Of a DNA stretch of 64,000 nucleotides, positions 35,168 through 45,600 are shown one piece after another; positions within the stretch are counted from its first letter, which is position 1; the number at the start of each line of letters is the position of its first letter. The position numbers and the translations under genes are program-made. The notes under the pieces were generated by a model, which saw only the letters and a list, made by a program, of their open reading frames with translations, made no database searches and had not been told where the DNA came from. Origin of the DNA: Datura wrightii (Eukaryota > Streptophyta > Magnoliopsida > Solanales > Solanaceae); the NCBI GenBank assembly GCA_035772735.1, contig JASDFA010000007.1:89218001-89282000 (forward strand), written 5' to 3'.

Positions 35168-35202
35168 CTTACCCCACACTTAAATCCTTGTTCGTCCTCG
35201 AA
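35168..35202 (-). other. Polypurine tract and upstream GAGGACGAA motif of C
   Basis: Minus-strand TTTAAGTGTGGGGTAAG ends at 35168, directly before the 3' LTR. TTCGAGGACGAA lies at 35202-35191 just upstream. Confidence 0.85.
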
Positions 35203-37073
35203 CAACACATACACAAATCATGCACATCACATCTCAACCTTGGTCACTATGGTGCAGCCATTTACGTTACGGTCATACCGATTATTCGATTTTTTGCAAA
35301 TCATCAAGAAAACATGCTTGGTCGTACAAGACAATGACCTTAATACATCGAGGCTTCCTAGACTTTTAAGAATTGATTCTTGATATCGACAAACTCACGC
35401 AAATCAACTAATCAAGAAATCCGACACGAAAATCAATCTTTCATCAAGCATGTACCCTCACAACTCGAGAGAAACTTCCCCTTTTTATGTTCATGCAGCA
35501 CACAAACATGCAAGTAGGGGCATATAAAAATTAATTTCACTCTCTCTCCCAAAAGAATTCACATGCATCATGTCATGACCCATAGGCTTGCCCTTAGTGT
35601 ATTACTCCACTAATATAAAGAAATGCAATGTAGGATCAAATAGGACTTTTAATGGGTTGTAACTGGGCTATGGATCTAGTATATATATATTGGATTAGCC
35701 AATAATAGTCGCTAGCATCCTTAAGCGCCTTTTCAACTCATTCCCATCGACTCATGGACATTGTTCCTCTCTTTTCTCTTTTTCTCCCATTCATGCTGGT
35801 TTACTTTCATACAGCCCATTTCATCAGGCACACTTGACACAAAATAGAAGGTTTTCATGTACCCTCAATTTCATTTAATTACAACGGGTGCCTCTTCAAC
35901 ATCACCTTTTCTTTCCTCACTTTGCTTTTCTTTTCTTTTCACTCTTTTCACTCTTTAACACTTTGGGAAACATTTTCTGTTCTTTATAAGCGCTTAAGAG
36001 CTTCTTAAAGACTTTAAGGCTAATGAAAAGAAGGAATAAAGCTTAGTTCATACAATTCTGGACAAAAGAAAGAAATCGGCTAAAGGCTCAACGGGCTGAC
36101 TAGGGTATACAACATATAAAAATGTAGAATTTGACAAGAAAAAAATGGAAACTAACGGTTAAAACAAAGAAATGCCTACATCCTTTCCAACACTACACCT
36201 CCTTCATTTCGTTTTGTATACACACCAGGCAAGTTCTAGACAATTCACAATGACATGGAATAGGAAAACCTCACTTCACACTTCATGCACATGCTCGAAT
36301 CAAGATGCATTCACAGACTCTTTAATTAGTCAATTACATGAATTCAAGATTAAGCCTCAATCATAATGAACCAAATTCTATAGCCTAGGTAACTCAACAT
36401 ATTTACACAATTGCATGCTTTCAACCGAATCATTTTCACATTTCGAACATCAATTACAACACGCAACGAAATTTTAGCAACCATAAGCAACTACAGTTTA
36501 TTGATGCAATCCACTAAAGAAACTAAAAACAAAACATCTACTCCTATCGACTACATTTCCCTTAAGATGGTCATCATCCATCCATCATAGGAAACGGTCA
36601 CTAACTATGACATCGGTTCAATGGGACTATTCTCGGTAAAAGAACCGAAAACAAACTCCGAGAAACCCAAAAATAAAACTTCAAAATTTTTGCAACACAT
36701 CGATCATTTCGATAGAAAATATTTGCAAACTATGTTGATAAATGCAAAATCTTTTCGCAAAAATTTTGAAAAATATCGATCATATCGATAGAAAAAAATA
36801 TTTACAAAATTTACAAAATATTTACAAAGGCAACCATAACTTTCAAAACACACATCATCAGCCACAACACAAATATATACACATAGATCACAAAATCAGT
36901 TCACCACAACAGGGAAAGCACAGACATACATAAACGTCAAGGAAAAATTATACAGCAAGTTTAGAGCCTATGACCCAGCACCTAACTACTCCCAACCCCA
37001 CACTTAAATCAAACACTGTCCCCAGTGTTCACAACAATACAAAGCACAACATATGGGTGGTGGAACTCCCTGC
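35203..37073 (-). other. Long 3' noncoding region of C
   Basis: About 1.9 kb downstream of the extra gene with no credible gene. Landmarks match B: PPT-like TTAAGTGTGGGGTT at 37008-36995, the CTAGAACTTGCCTGGTGTGT segment (about 36240), a purine-rich block (35900-35960 on the minus strand) and AAGCCTATGGGTCATGACAT (about 35590). Confidence 0.7.
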
Positions 37074-38294
37074 TCAGTCGAAATATTCGACTTCCTCATC
37101 CGGTGCTGCGGCCTCGTCGCCCATATCCGAATCGGCTCCATCGTCGTCATCGGACTCTACATCAGAGTCCTCACGACGTGTCTCCTCATCAGTAGGGACG
37201 TCGTCATTAGTCGGCTCCACAAAGGCTGGCCCCACCTTGCATAAAGCTCTGGCGTTCTCACCAAAGGGGTAGTCCAGCTCCAGCTGCCATAACTCATCCT
37301 CGGTTGTTGGTCTCCCACCTATCCGTAGCTGCAGCATCTGCATGCCGAACATACGGGCCATATACTGGTCGTCACGAGCATGTCGCTTGCCCAGAGTCAG
37401 CACCGGTCCGTGTGTAGTGTCGGGGGCCTTGGTTTTTGTCACATCAAGGGCCCTCCGCTCCAACTGCGGAATGTAATCCAAGGCTTCTTCCTCAATGTCG
37501 AGGCCTCGGAGGAAGGTGGTGATGAGTCCGCCAAACCCGTATCTGTGGCCCTGGTGTAGTCTGGCTCTCTTCATGGCGGATATTATGACCGCCCCCACAT
37601 TAATCTCAAGCCCTTTCATAAGGGCATACACCAGGCAAACACGGTCCCGGGTCACGTCTGTCATATGCACTCCCGGGATCAAACACGAACATACAATTTT
37701 TAGCCAGATTCTTGCCTCTCTGTTCATCTGCGAATAAGGCAGATTCTGATGGTAACCCCTCTCTTTGTGTCTGCTCCATCGGGATGTGGATCGAGCCCCA
37801 CACAACGTACGTCTGATGTCGACGTACGGTGGGGTGATGTTGAGCTGGCGGAGAATGTGGGCGTCTGTGTCCCGTGCTCCAACGATGGCATTCAGCTGCT
37901 GGGGTTCCAGAGTGACAATCTGCCCTCTGATTTTAATAGTATGGCTCCTGATGGCCGGGTTCCAGTTGGCGTAGAATTCCCGGACCAAGTGAAGGTTGCA
38001 CTCCTTGGGCTCCTGAAAAATAAAGCTGAGCCCAGCTGCCTCAATCCTCTGTACAATGCGAGGGAACTCCTGTGCAAGTGGTTCCCTTGCAATATGTTCC
38101 TCCGGGAAGTACTTGTTCTCCTTATGCTTTGCGTACCATTTCTTCCCTTCATCGGTCACCCATCGTGTCCCGTATCGGCGGTGTTGACCGCGTGGAACAG
38201 CAGGTGCAGCTGGGACAGTAGTGCCCAGTCTCATTCTCTTTCTGCCGGTGCCTGAGGTTGAAGCACCCTTGCCTTTATCTTGTCGGCTGGCCAT
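37074..38294 (-). CDS. Intact extra gene of C, 'putative plant transposon protein' type, 406 aa
   Basis: The longest clean non-gag frame in the window. I start it at ATG 38294-38292 (MASRQDKGKGASTSGTG); the frame is open upstream to a TTG at 38306 but a splice acceptor lies between. Layout: basic low-complexity N-terminus (1-30); a conserved domain with RYGTRWVTDEGKKWYAKH, FPRIVQRIEAAGLSFIF, HLVREFYANWN, LEPQQLNAIVGARDTDAH, CLIPGVHMTDVTRDRV, HRYGFGGLITTFLRGLDIEE (about 35-340); and a strongly acidic tail with DVESDDDDGADSDMGDEA. No zinc finger, signal peptide, membrane segment or DDE triad is seen. It resembles proteins labelled putative plant transposon protein (Transposase_32). Role unknown; the intact frame beside a decayed B copy suggests recent constraint or recent insertion. 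Confidence 0.85.
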   Translation of the reverse strand: MASRQDKGKGASTSGTGRKRMRLGTTVPAAPAVPRGQHRRYGTRWVTDEGKKWYAKHKENKYFPEEHIAREPLAQEFPRIVQRIEAAGLSFIFQEPKECNLHLVREFYANWNPAIRSHTIKIRGQIVTLEPQQLNAIVGARDTDAHILRQLNITPPYVDIRRTLCGARSTSRWSRHKERGYHQNLPYSQMNREARIWLKIVCSCLIPGVHMTDVTRDRVCLVYALMKGLEINVGAVIISAMKRARLHQGHRYGFGGLITTFLRGLDIEEEALDYIPQLERRALDVTKTKAPDTTHGPVLTLGKRHARDDQYMARMFGMQMLQLRIGGRPTTEDELWQLELDYPFGENARALCKVGPAFVEPTNDDVPTDEETRREDSDVESDDDDGADSDMGDEAAAPDEEVEYFD

Positions 38295-38299
38295 TGTAC

Positions 38300-39006
38300 C
38301 TGCCAATTTACACAGACAAGCACAACGTTAAGCTAAAAACTTGTTAGCTTCGGCTAAGGTCGGGTTAAACAAAATTTACCCCACACTTAGTCTTTAACAA
38401 TATTTACAACATTTTAGCAAGGATAGCTCTATTTAAAGCCCAAACACAATCAACTATAAACATGTTGCTTAGTGCGTTCACAAAAATTCGACAGCATAAC
38501 GGCTAGCGAACTACTCAGACTTCATACAGCTAACCCAATCCTACTATCGACCGCTATTCACCCATAGCACTTAGCAACACTAACAACAAAAAAATAAAAA
38601 CACCAATACAAACCTATTATATACAACTAATCTAAGCAATTCAACCAATTCACATATTATGCACTTTCCCACAAAAATTCGAGAATTAGTCGACTTTCAA
38701 CAATTATACAATAGTTACCACGACTTATCTCAAATAATAAACACACCCCGGCATCAATTTCATTAAACTATCAAGTTACCCAAGTTAAAATTCAACAACC
38801 CCAAGCCCTAGAATTCACTTCGATAATCAACATTAAATTATTCAATTAATCGATAAGTTCAAACGTCAACTACAACAATCCGAACATAATCAATCACAAA
38901 ATAATTCACGTCATGTTTAATTTCTGCCTAGGGTGATATATCTCACCTCACATGCTCAAAATTGACAAAAATCGCCAAAAAATTGAGATAGACGATGAAA
39001 ACATAC
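38300..39006 (-). other. Probable 5'-UTR intron of the extra gene in C
   Basis: Minus-strand donor CCAAG/GTATGTTTTC at 39007/39006 and acceptor GTGTAAATTGGCAG ending 38300 enclose 707 bases. ATG follows in GTACAATGGC, the same bases as after A's acceptor. A PPT-like TAAGTGTGGGGTA lies inside at 38389-38377, as in B's intron. Confidence 0.58.
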
Positions 39007-39139
39007 CTTGGAATTGAAGAATCGATGAAAACTTGATGTTTTCCTTGCCTCTTAACGTGGCACGGAGCTTGGGGTAGGGGAATGGGTGTTTTTGTCGCGG
39101 AGGGTATAGGGAATGGGGGAAAATGGGCGAAAATCGGGG

Positions 39140-39370
39140 GTTTATTTAAAGGAAACACGCGGGTCACCCGAAAACCCGGTGTGACCCGGCACTGGGATAA
39201 GGGCAACGTGTCACGGAGGGTAACGCGGAGCCCCTCCTCCATGACATGGAGCCAACGCGTTGGCTTACTGGAATTTTAAAAAAATTCCAGATTTGCCTTC
39301 AACGTGTCACGGAGGTCAACGCGGAGCATTGCCTCCGTGACACGGCGCCAACGCGCCAGTGCTCTGTTTC
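39140..39370 (-). promoter_or_regulatory. Internal promoter-like region of C
   Basis: On the minus strand GGCGCCGTGTCACGGAGGCA, TCCGCGTTGACCTCCGTGAC and further copies repeat the LTR words. CTTTAAATAAAC (39151-39140) follows as a TATA-like box, about 135 bases upstream of the predicted donor. It is better preserved than in B. Confidence 0.55.
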
Positions 39371-39626
39371 ACCATCAAATTTTATTTTTCATACCTCGCC
39401 TCGTTTCCTCGATTCCAAGTATTTTTCCTCCAGTATACCTTAAAATCACCTCACTAAAGAAGAATTGGTTAAATTAATAGATTCCCTACTAAAAAATAAA
39501 AAATTTACTAAATTACTAAATAAAAAAATTTACTAAATAAAACGCAAATCTAAGCCTAGTCAAGAAAAAGAAAAGAAAATAGAATAAAAGAAAAACTTTA
39601 CACTAAGGAAAGAAAAAAATATTTTT

Positions 39627-39666
39627 CACGGGTTGCCTCCCGTGCAGCGCCTGGTTTAACGTCGCG
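39627..39666 (-). promoter_or_regulatory. Post-protease hairpin block of C
   Basis: Minus-strand CGCGACGTTAAACCAGGCGC leads into the hairpin CACGGG-AGGCAA-CCCGTG (39644-39627). It begins about 20 bases after the gag-protease stop (39685), the position occupied by the integrase end in A. Confidence 0.65.
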
Positions 39667-39684
39667 GCTCGACAGCCTTTATGC

Positions 39685-42075
39685 TCAAGTTTCTACTAGG
39701 GAGATGGACGATTTGTCCCGATCATGGTCATCTCCCCAGTAGTTCTCAACCTTGTTTGGTGGCCTACCTAGTAACTCTCGGGAATCACTCAATCCATTTG
39801 CATTCCCATGATCAATCACGTTGATCACCGAGAGTTCCTTATAGACAGTCGGGAGCTTAGGTGCCTTATACACGTCGAACACCTCAACCTTGTCGTGTGC
39901 TCTCATTGTGAGTTGACCCGCAGCTACATCGATCAATGCCTTTCCGGTTGCCAAAAAGGGTCGTCCCAAAATAAATGGGACTTCCGCATCTGGTTCAAAA
40001 TCCAGAACAATGAAATCTACCGGAAAAATGAGGGAGCCTACCTGCACTAGCACATCCTCAACAATGCCATCCGGCTTAGCTAAAGACCTGTCTGCTAGCT
40101 GCAAGATCACTGTTGTAGGTCTAGGACTCCCTAGCCCTAACTTTCTGAATACCGAAGATGGCATCAGATTTATACTTGCCCCCAAGTCGCATAACCCACG
40201 AGCTCGGATACTTTGCCCAATCGTTAGCTCGATAGTAAAACTTCCAGGATCCTTCAGTTTAGTGGGCAACCTGTTCTGAATACGGGATGTGCATTCCTCC
40301 GTTAAAGCCACCGTGGCATACTTAGTCAAGCGACTTTTGTTGGCCACGATGTCTTTGATATACTTTGCATATTTTGGCACACCCTGCAAGACATCAACAA
40401 GAGGTAACTTAACATGTACCTGTTTAAGTACCTCCATGAATTTCTGGAAACACGCCTCCTCCTTGTGTTTCTTAAGTCGTTGAGGGAACGGGGGTGGAGG
40501 CCTTGCTGGTTCAGCTTCTTTGGTCTTCCCCGTATCTAAGGTTTGTTCTCCCTCAACATCTGCTGCTCCTAACGTCTGAGGCGGCCTTTCCGGTTCCACC
40601 TCCTTTAATTGTAAACCACTCCTCGTGGTCACTGCATTCACCTGCTTAGGATTGGGATCCGTGTCGCTAGGTAGTCCTCCCCTTGGTCTAGTATTTTGGG
40701 CACTAGAAAATTGCCCAAACTGATATTCAAGAGCCTTGGTTGCCAATTGATTGTTCTTTACTTCGGCTGCCAATTTGACATAGTCAGCCTGCAATTGTGC
40801 CTGGTTGGCAATCATGGTCTTGAACATTTCCTCAATAGTCGGTGATGGTGGTGGAGGAGGGGCATTTTGATTTCTGAACTGATTCTGATAGCCTTGTTGC
40901 CCTCCTTGGTTTCTGTGCATACCCTGCCCTGAATCTTGACCTTGTTGATTGTTGCTACCCCACGAAAAATTTGGATGATTCCTCCAGTTCGAGTTGTAGC
41001 CACCACCAAACTGCTGTTGATTCCTCTGTGCATTGCCCACAAAGTTGACAGAATCAGGATTTGCACCACAGCATTCAGCTGAATGCTCACTACTACCACA
41101 CACTTCACACCACATCTGTTGGACTGCATTGACTGAGGCTGAAGGCTGGTTCAAATTCATATTACTGAAGTGAGTGTTTAACTGATTTTGCAAAGCAGCT
41201 ATCTGTGCAGCGATAGCAGTGAATCCATCCACTTCAAACACTCCCGCTGCTTTCCTTGCTCCACCTCTTGACGAATCTGCATTCCATTCCGGATTGCCTT
41301 GTGAAATTCGGTTGAGCAAAGTGTACAGCTCCTCGTAAGTCTTCTCCAGTGCTTGCCCTCCAGCTGCTGAGTCTTACACAATTTTAGTGTGGGGTTCCAA
41401 ACCCTCAATAAAAGTGTGTACCAACACCTCGTTTGACTGATGATGATGAGGACAGTCTCGCAACATGGACTTGAATCTTTCCCAGGCTTGATAAAGATTT
41501 TCTCCTTCCGTCTGTTTAAAACTTAGAATCTGACTTCTAAGTTTAGCTGTTTTACCTGAAGGGAAAAATCTGATCAAAAACTTCCTTGCGAGATCATCCC
41601 ACGTTGATATAGAGTTGGGTGGTTCAGCTTTTAACCACCTCTTGGCTTCACCAAGTAAGGAAAATGGAAATAAGGTGAGTCGAACATAATCAGGTGACAC
41701 TCCAGCGGGGATGTAAGTGTCACTTATCTCCAAGAAGTTCTGGAGATGTTGTTGCGGATCTTCGTGAGGGAGACCGGTAAACTGCCTGCTAGTGTGCACA
41801 AGTTGCACCATATTTTGCTTTAACTCAAATCTCCCCCCAGGCTCTGGTTTGCGGATGCTGGAATGTACATTATTAGCGTGTGGGATTTCCACCTCGTGAA
41901 CCGGCCTGGCTGCTACTTCCTCGGGAACTAACACTGCCCGCACAACTGGTGGATTTGGTTGCTCCATCATAGACTGTTTAAGCAACTGCAGCTTCTTCCG
42001 AAGAGCTTCTCTACGTTGACTGTGCAATTCACGTTCTGGCTCTAAGTAAGATTCCACCAGCTCCTTGTCCCTTGC
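39685..42075 (-). pseudogene. gag-PR: gag-protease polyprotein of C, one in-frame stop
   Basis: One frame from about 42075 to 39685 broken only by TAA at 41376-41374. Blocks: LTLFPFSLLGEAKRWLKAEP, STWDDLARKFLIRFFPSG, zinc knuckle CEVCGSSEHSAECC near 41070-41110, NAPPPPPSPTIEEMF, protease GLCDLGASINLMP (40197-40160) and FILGRPFLATGKALID (about 39935-39980). As in B, no ATG precedes the conserved N-terminus: the frame is open back to TGA in the sequence TGAACACTGGCAAG; the first ATG pair is at MMEQPNPP (about 41970). Either a 5' exon, a non-AUG start or old damage explains this. RT is absent. Confidence 0.88.
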
Positions 42076-42197
42076 CAGTGTTCACAGAAATAAAAATCTG
42101 CAAAATACAGGCTAAGACCAAGTTGTTAACACTTAAGAAAATAAAAATACAAATACAACAAATTTACACTAAACACAATTTTACAAACCGCCTAGCC

Positions 42198-42215
42198 TCC
42201 CCGGCAACGGCGCCA
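42198..42215 (-). other. Primer binding site of C (tRNA-Asp)
   Basis: Minus-strand TGGCGCCGTTGCCGGGGA, seven bases after the 5' LTR end, identical to that of B. Confidence 0.92.
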
Positions 42216-42222
42216 AAAACTT

Positions 42223-43690
42223 TGTCGCGCGCGTATCGCTGCTCGGTATATATTAAAAACCGACACGCAAGTGTACGTGGTCAAACAAGTAATAAAGTGG
42301 CTAAGTAGCCAAGTATCGATCCAAGGAGGCTGCTCTAGATATGCAAAATTGCCTAGTTTACTATATCTCTATTCTATTTCTAACTATGTTAACAACAATC
42401 CAACCAAGATTTGAGTGAGTTTTGTTTGTAAACTAATTATATACTGAAATTAATTACTATTTTACGTTGAATTTAGACAATGGATATGCACATGCCAAGG
42501 TTAAGAACGAGTAATGAACTTGATAATCATGATAATTTGGTCATCCTCTTCTTCATATTGCTAGCCAAGAACGTTTGCCTAGAAATTAAAACTTCCGTAT
42601 TTAATTTCACTTTAGAATCATAAACCATCCGTCTACATTTCTGTGATCAAATGCAATTTATGACCTAACACTCCAATTCCAGTTCCTAAATTGACTAATA
42701 CGGCTTTCAAGTATATTTCTATCAAGAAAGCACATCAAAACCCAATTTTCCCAAATCAAGTTAAGAACAATACCCTATTAATTCACAACTTTCCAATTTC
42801 ATGCTCTCTCGAGTGAAATTGGACTTTTTAGATATACATTAATGGTGGCCAATCAATAATGTAATAAACACAAGAATTAATAGAACAACATGCAAGAAGA
42901 AGAAGAAACCATATCAATTATTACCAACATTCATTACACAAGTTCAAAACCTCAGCAAGAAAGGAATTAGCCACTCATTCTTGGATTAATCATCTTAGAA
43001 TGAGTGTTAATCATGCATACAATTGAAGGAAAGAAGAAGGGAAGAGAAGAAAACTCTTATCTTTTCTATTCTTCAACTGCCACAAAACCACGTTCCTGCT
43101 CTCCACTTCTGAACTCAGGCTAAAAAAACTAAAACTAAAAAACTCCTCTTTAAAAATAACCTAAGTGTGCTATTTATACTAGTGGGAAATCTTTCCCGGA
43201 ATAACAAGCAACGTGTCACGGAGGCCAACGCGGAGCACTGCCTCCGTGACACAGCATGGACGCGGACCCTCTCTGGAAATTGCAGGGTCCGGATAATTGG
43301 CCCCAACGTGGCACGGAGGCCATCGCGGAGGCCTATCTCCGTGCCACGGAGCTGACGCGCAGGCACACTGGAAATTGCCAATTTTATTTCTGCCCAAGCA
43401 GTGTGCTACCGCGATGGCAGCGTGGCACGGCTCCATCACGGAGCCACTGTAAAATGTGCCATCCAAGGCCTTTTCCACGCTCGCATCCCAGTCCAACTCC
43501 GACATAGTTCCAACATGCATTTTAGCTCCTCAAAATCACATTATCCTGTAAAACAAATGCTAATCATGTTGGTTAGTATAAATTCGCATTTTATTACCAA
43601 ATACATGATATTATATACACATTGCACAACAAACAAGGTAAAAATGATATGTTTGAGTATCACTTGGGCATATAAATCTGCCCAAGATCA
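42223..43690 (-). repeat. 5' LTR of C (1468 bp)
   Basis: Near-identical to 33697-35167. Minus-strand start TGATCTTGGGC at 43690. TATAAATAG on the minus strand at 43178-43170, with the word array just upstream (43205-43445). The gggct repeat follows at 43691. Confidence 0.93.
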
Positions 43691-43999
43691 GGGCTGAGTT
43701 TGGAAACCTGGATCTATATCTTAAAACGATATAACACATAAAGAATGCGGTCAGTACTTAGGATATACTGAGTATATGGGAAATGTAATGGAGCTGAAAC
43801 ATGCAAGTATACTAAGAGAAAGTACGAATAATAACTAAACATATAATTGAGCTAAAATACAATGACCCTATCTGAGATGTGTAAATATCCGCATGATAAA
43901 CGTATTTGAAAATATTCAAATAAAATACAAGTAAAGTTGATGCATAAGGTTCATGTACATACACTAAGAACTGAAGCCGTAACTGAAAACATCAATTAA

Positions 44000-44284
44000 G
44001 GGAAAACCTCTCTACTAATGAGAGCCCCGAGCTAGGCTAAGGGAAACATTCCTTACTATTGAGAATCCTTGACTGAGCTAAGGAAAACATTCTCTACTAT
44101 TTGAGAATCTTTGAATGAGTTAAGGAAAACATTCTCTACTATTGAGGATTCCCGACTGAGCTAAGAGAAACATTCTCTACTATTGAGAATCCTTGACTGA
44201 GCTAAGGGAAACATTCTCTACTATTGAGGATCCCTCACTAAGCCATGGGAAACATTCTCTACTATTGAGAATCCATGACTAGCG
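44000..44284. repeat. Minisatellite in the H LTR, seven 41-bp units
   Basis: Units start at 44000, 44041, 44082, 44124, 44165, 44206 and 44247, with core AACATTCTCTACTATTGAGA. The inverse of this unit recurs in solo LTR I (50922-51050). Confidence 0.9.
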
Positions 44285-45600
44285 TGATACATGGTTCTGA
44301 GACCTAGGTATCTGAAAACCCTGGCCTGAACAGTGCTAGGTACTACTCCCAACTAAACATAAAGGATACATGCAACTGATGACTCTGAAGTTGATGTTCT
44401 AAGACTAGTCAGAACCACTTTACCTATCAAAGGTCTCGAGAGTCTAGAGGAGCACAATTATACTAACATGGAAGACACAAAACTTACATCATTTGGCTAG
44501 ATTGGGCTACTTCAGTTAATCAGAGACCCAAGAGTTCAACTAAACATAATATACTGAATTAATGAGAGTCTGATTAGGGCTACTTTCAACTATCAAGAGG
44601 CTCATAAGTCTGAAGAATCATGATCATGCTTTATCATTGAAATTCATAACATCATATACCCAAAATCGTAGTATAATCATGTGTTCTATATTCATGAAAA
44701 CTCATAGGTTCAAATCATACTTTAAACATATATACTGAAATCATGGTAAAATCGTGTAGATATTTCATAAGGGCCATATCTCTAAAATAGTGCTAGTTCA
44801 TAGTAAAATTCTAGAAGATCATGCTACTATCATATGATGTACATAAGTCATGAATTTGGGAGTAATTTCATAAACATGCCTATATGCTTATCATGAGGGA
44901 CTTGGAATCCATAAAAGACATGTGAGAAATCATGCATAAATTGAAACCCTAAGACATACTTTTCTAGAAATCAAGAAATTAGGGTTATAACATAAAATTG
45001 TGACACAGAGGAAAGGAGATCCTTGTTGAAGTCCCATATACCTGGCTTGACGTAATCTCCACTAGAACTTGAATCTTGAAGACCTTGAAGAAGAACCCTA
45101 GGAGTTCTTGCGAGAGAAGGAGAAGAACTTATGGTAGGTTTGGGGTGAAATGATGGATTAGGCTAGGAAAAGCCCTTAAATTCAACCCATATGATACCCA
45201 AAACGACATCACTTCGGAGCTAGGAGCATAGGATATTATGAAAATACCTGTGAAATTTTTGAAAAAAAGGTGAGCCTATTAGACCTCACGACTTGTCAGG
45301 TTATGGACGACTTGTGATAGCTATCCATGGAGTCTTCTGGAATATTCAAGTCTCCAACTCATCCTCCTGATCATGGTCAACTTCACGAGTTGTGAGGTAC
45401 TCCACGACTTGTGACTGCCACTCGCTGTCACCCCCTGACCACAACTTCTCATAAATCAACCTCCACTTTATGAGTCACTCCACGACTCATATAGTCTCCT
45501 CATGGGTCACTGAATGACTTGTCATGTGGTTGGGAAATATGCTTCTATTTTCTTCACTTGAACCCTCAGGTCTGATCTTAGAGACTTTTAGGGTACTACA

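Larger units (their letters stand above)
33697..43690 (-). mobile_element. Element C: well-preserved non-autonomous Athila-like element (gag-PR plus intact extra gene)
   Basis: LTRs at 42223-43690 (5') and 33697-35167 (3'), flanked by perfect gggct repeats (33692-33696 and 43691-43695). On the minus strand: tRNA-Asp primer site, gag-protease with one stop, hairpin block, promoter-like array, intron, intact extra gene, noncoding tail and polypurine tract. RT, RNase H and integrase are absent. The two LTRs differ at few places by eye, making C the youngest large element in the window. It shares LTRs and all internal parts with B. Confidence 0.95.
33311..45600 (-). repeat. 3' LTR of element H, split by element C
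   Basis: Minus-strand start TGTAGTACCC at 45600 and end GGCCATGACA at 33311. Element C (33697-43690) and its gggct duplication interrupt it; the two LTR pieces together are about 2.3 kb. The right piece has a 41-bp minisatellite (44000-44284) and CACGACTTGTG-type words (45285-45520). A polypurine tract borders it at 45601, so this is the 3' LTR of a minus-strand element. Confidence 0.85.

Noticed and set aside
34592..35183. Several overlapping open frames in the LTRs of C on both strands, repeated at 43115-43697
   Set aside because: They arise from the GC-rich palindromic array in U3, lie upstream of or across the TATA box and have no family resemblance.
44000..44284. Regularly spaced repeats resembling a CRISPR array
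   Set aside because: The units are contiguous 41-bp tandem copies without unique spacers, inside a plant LTR.
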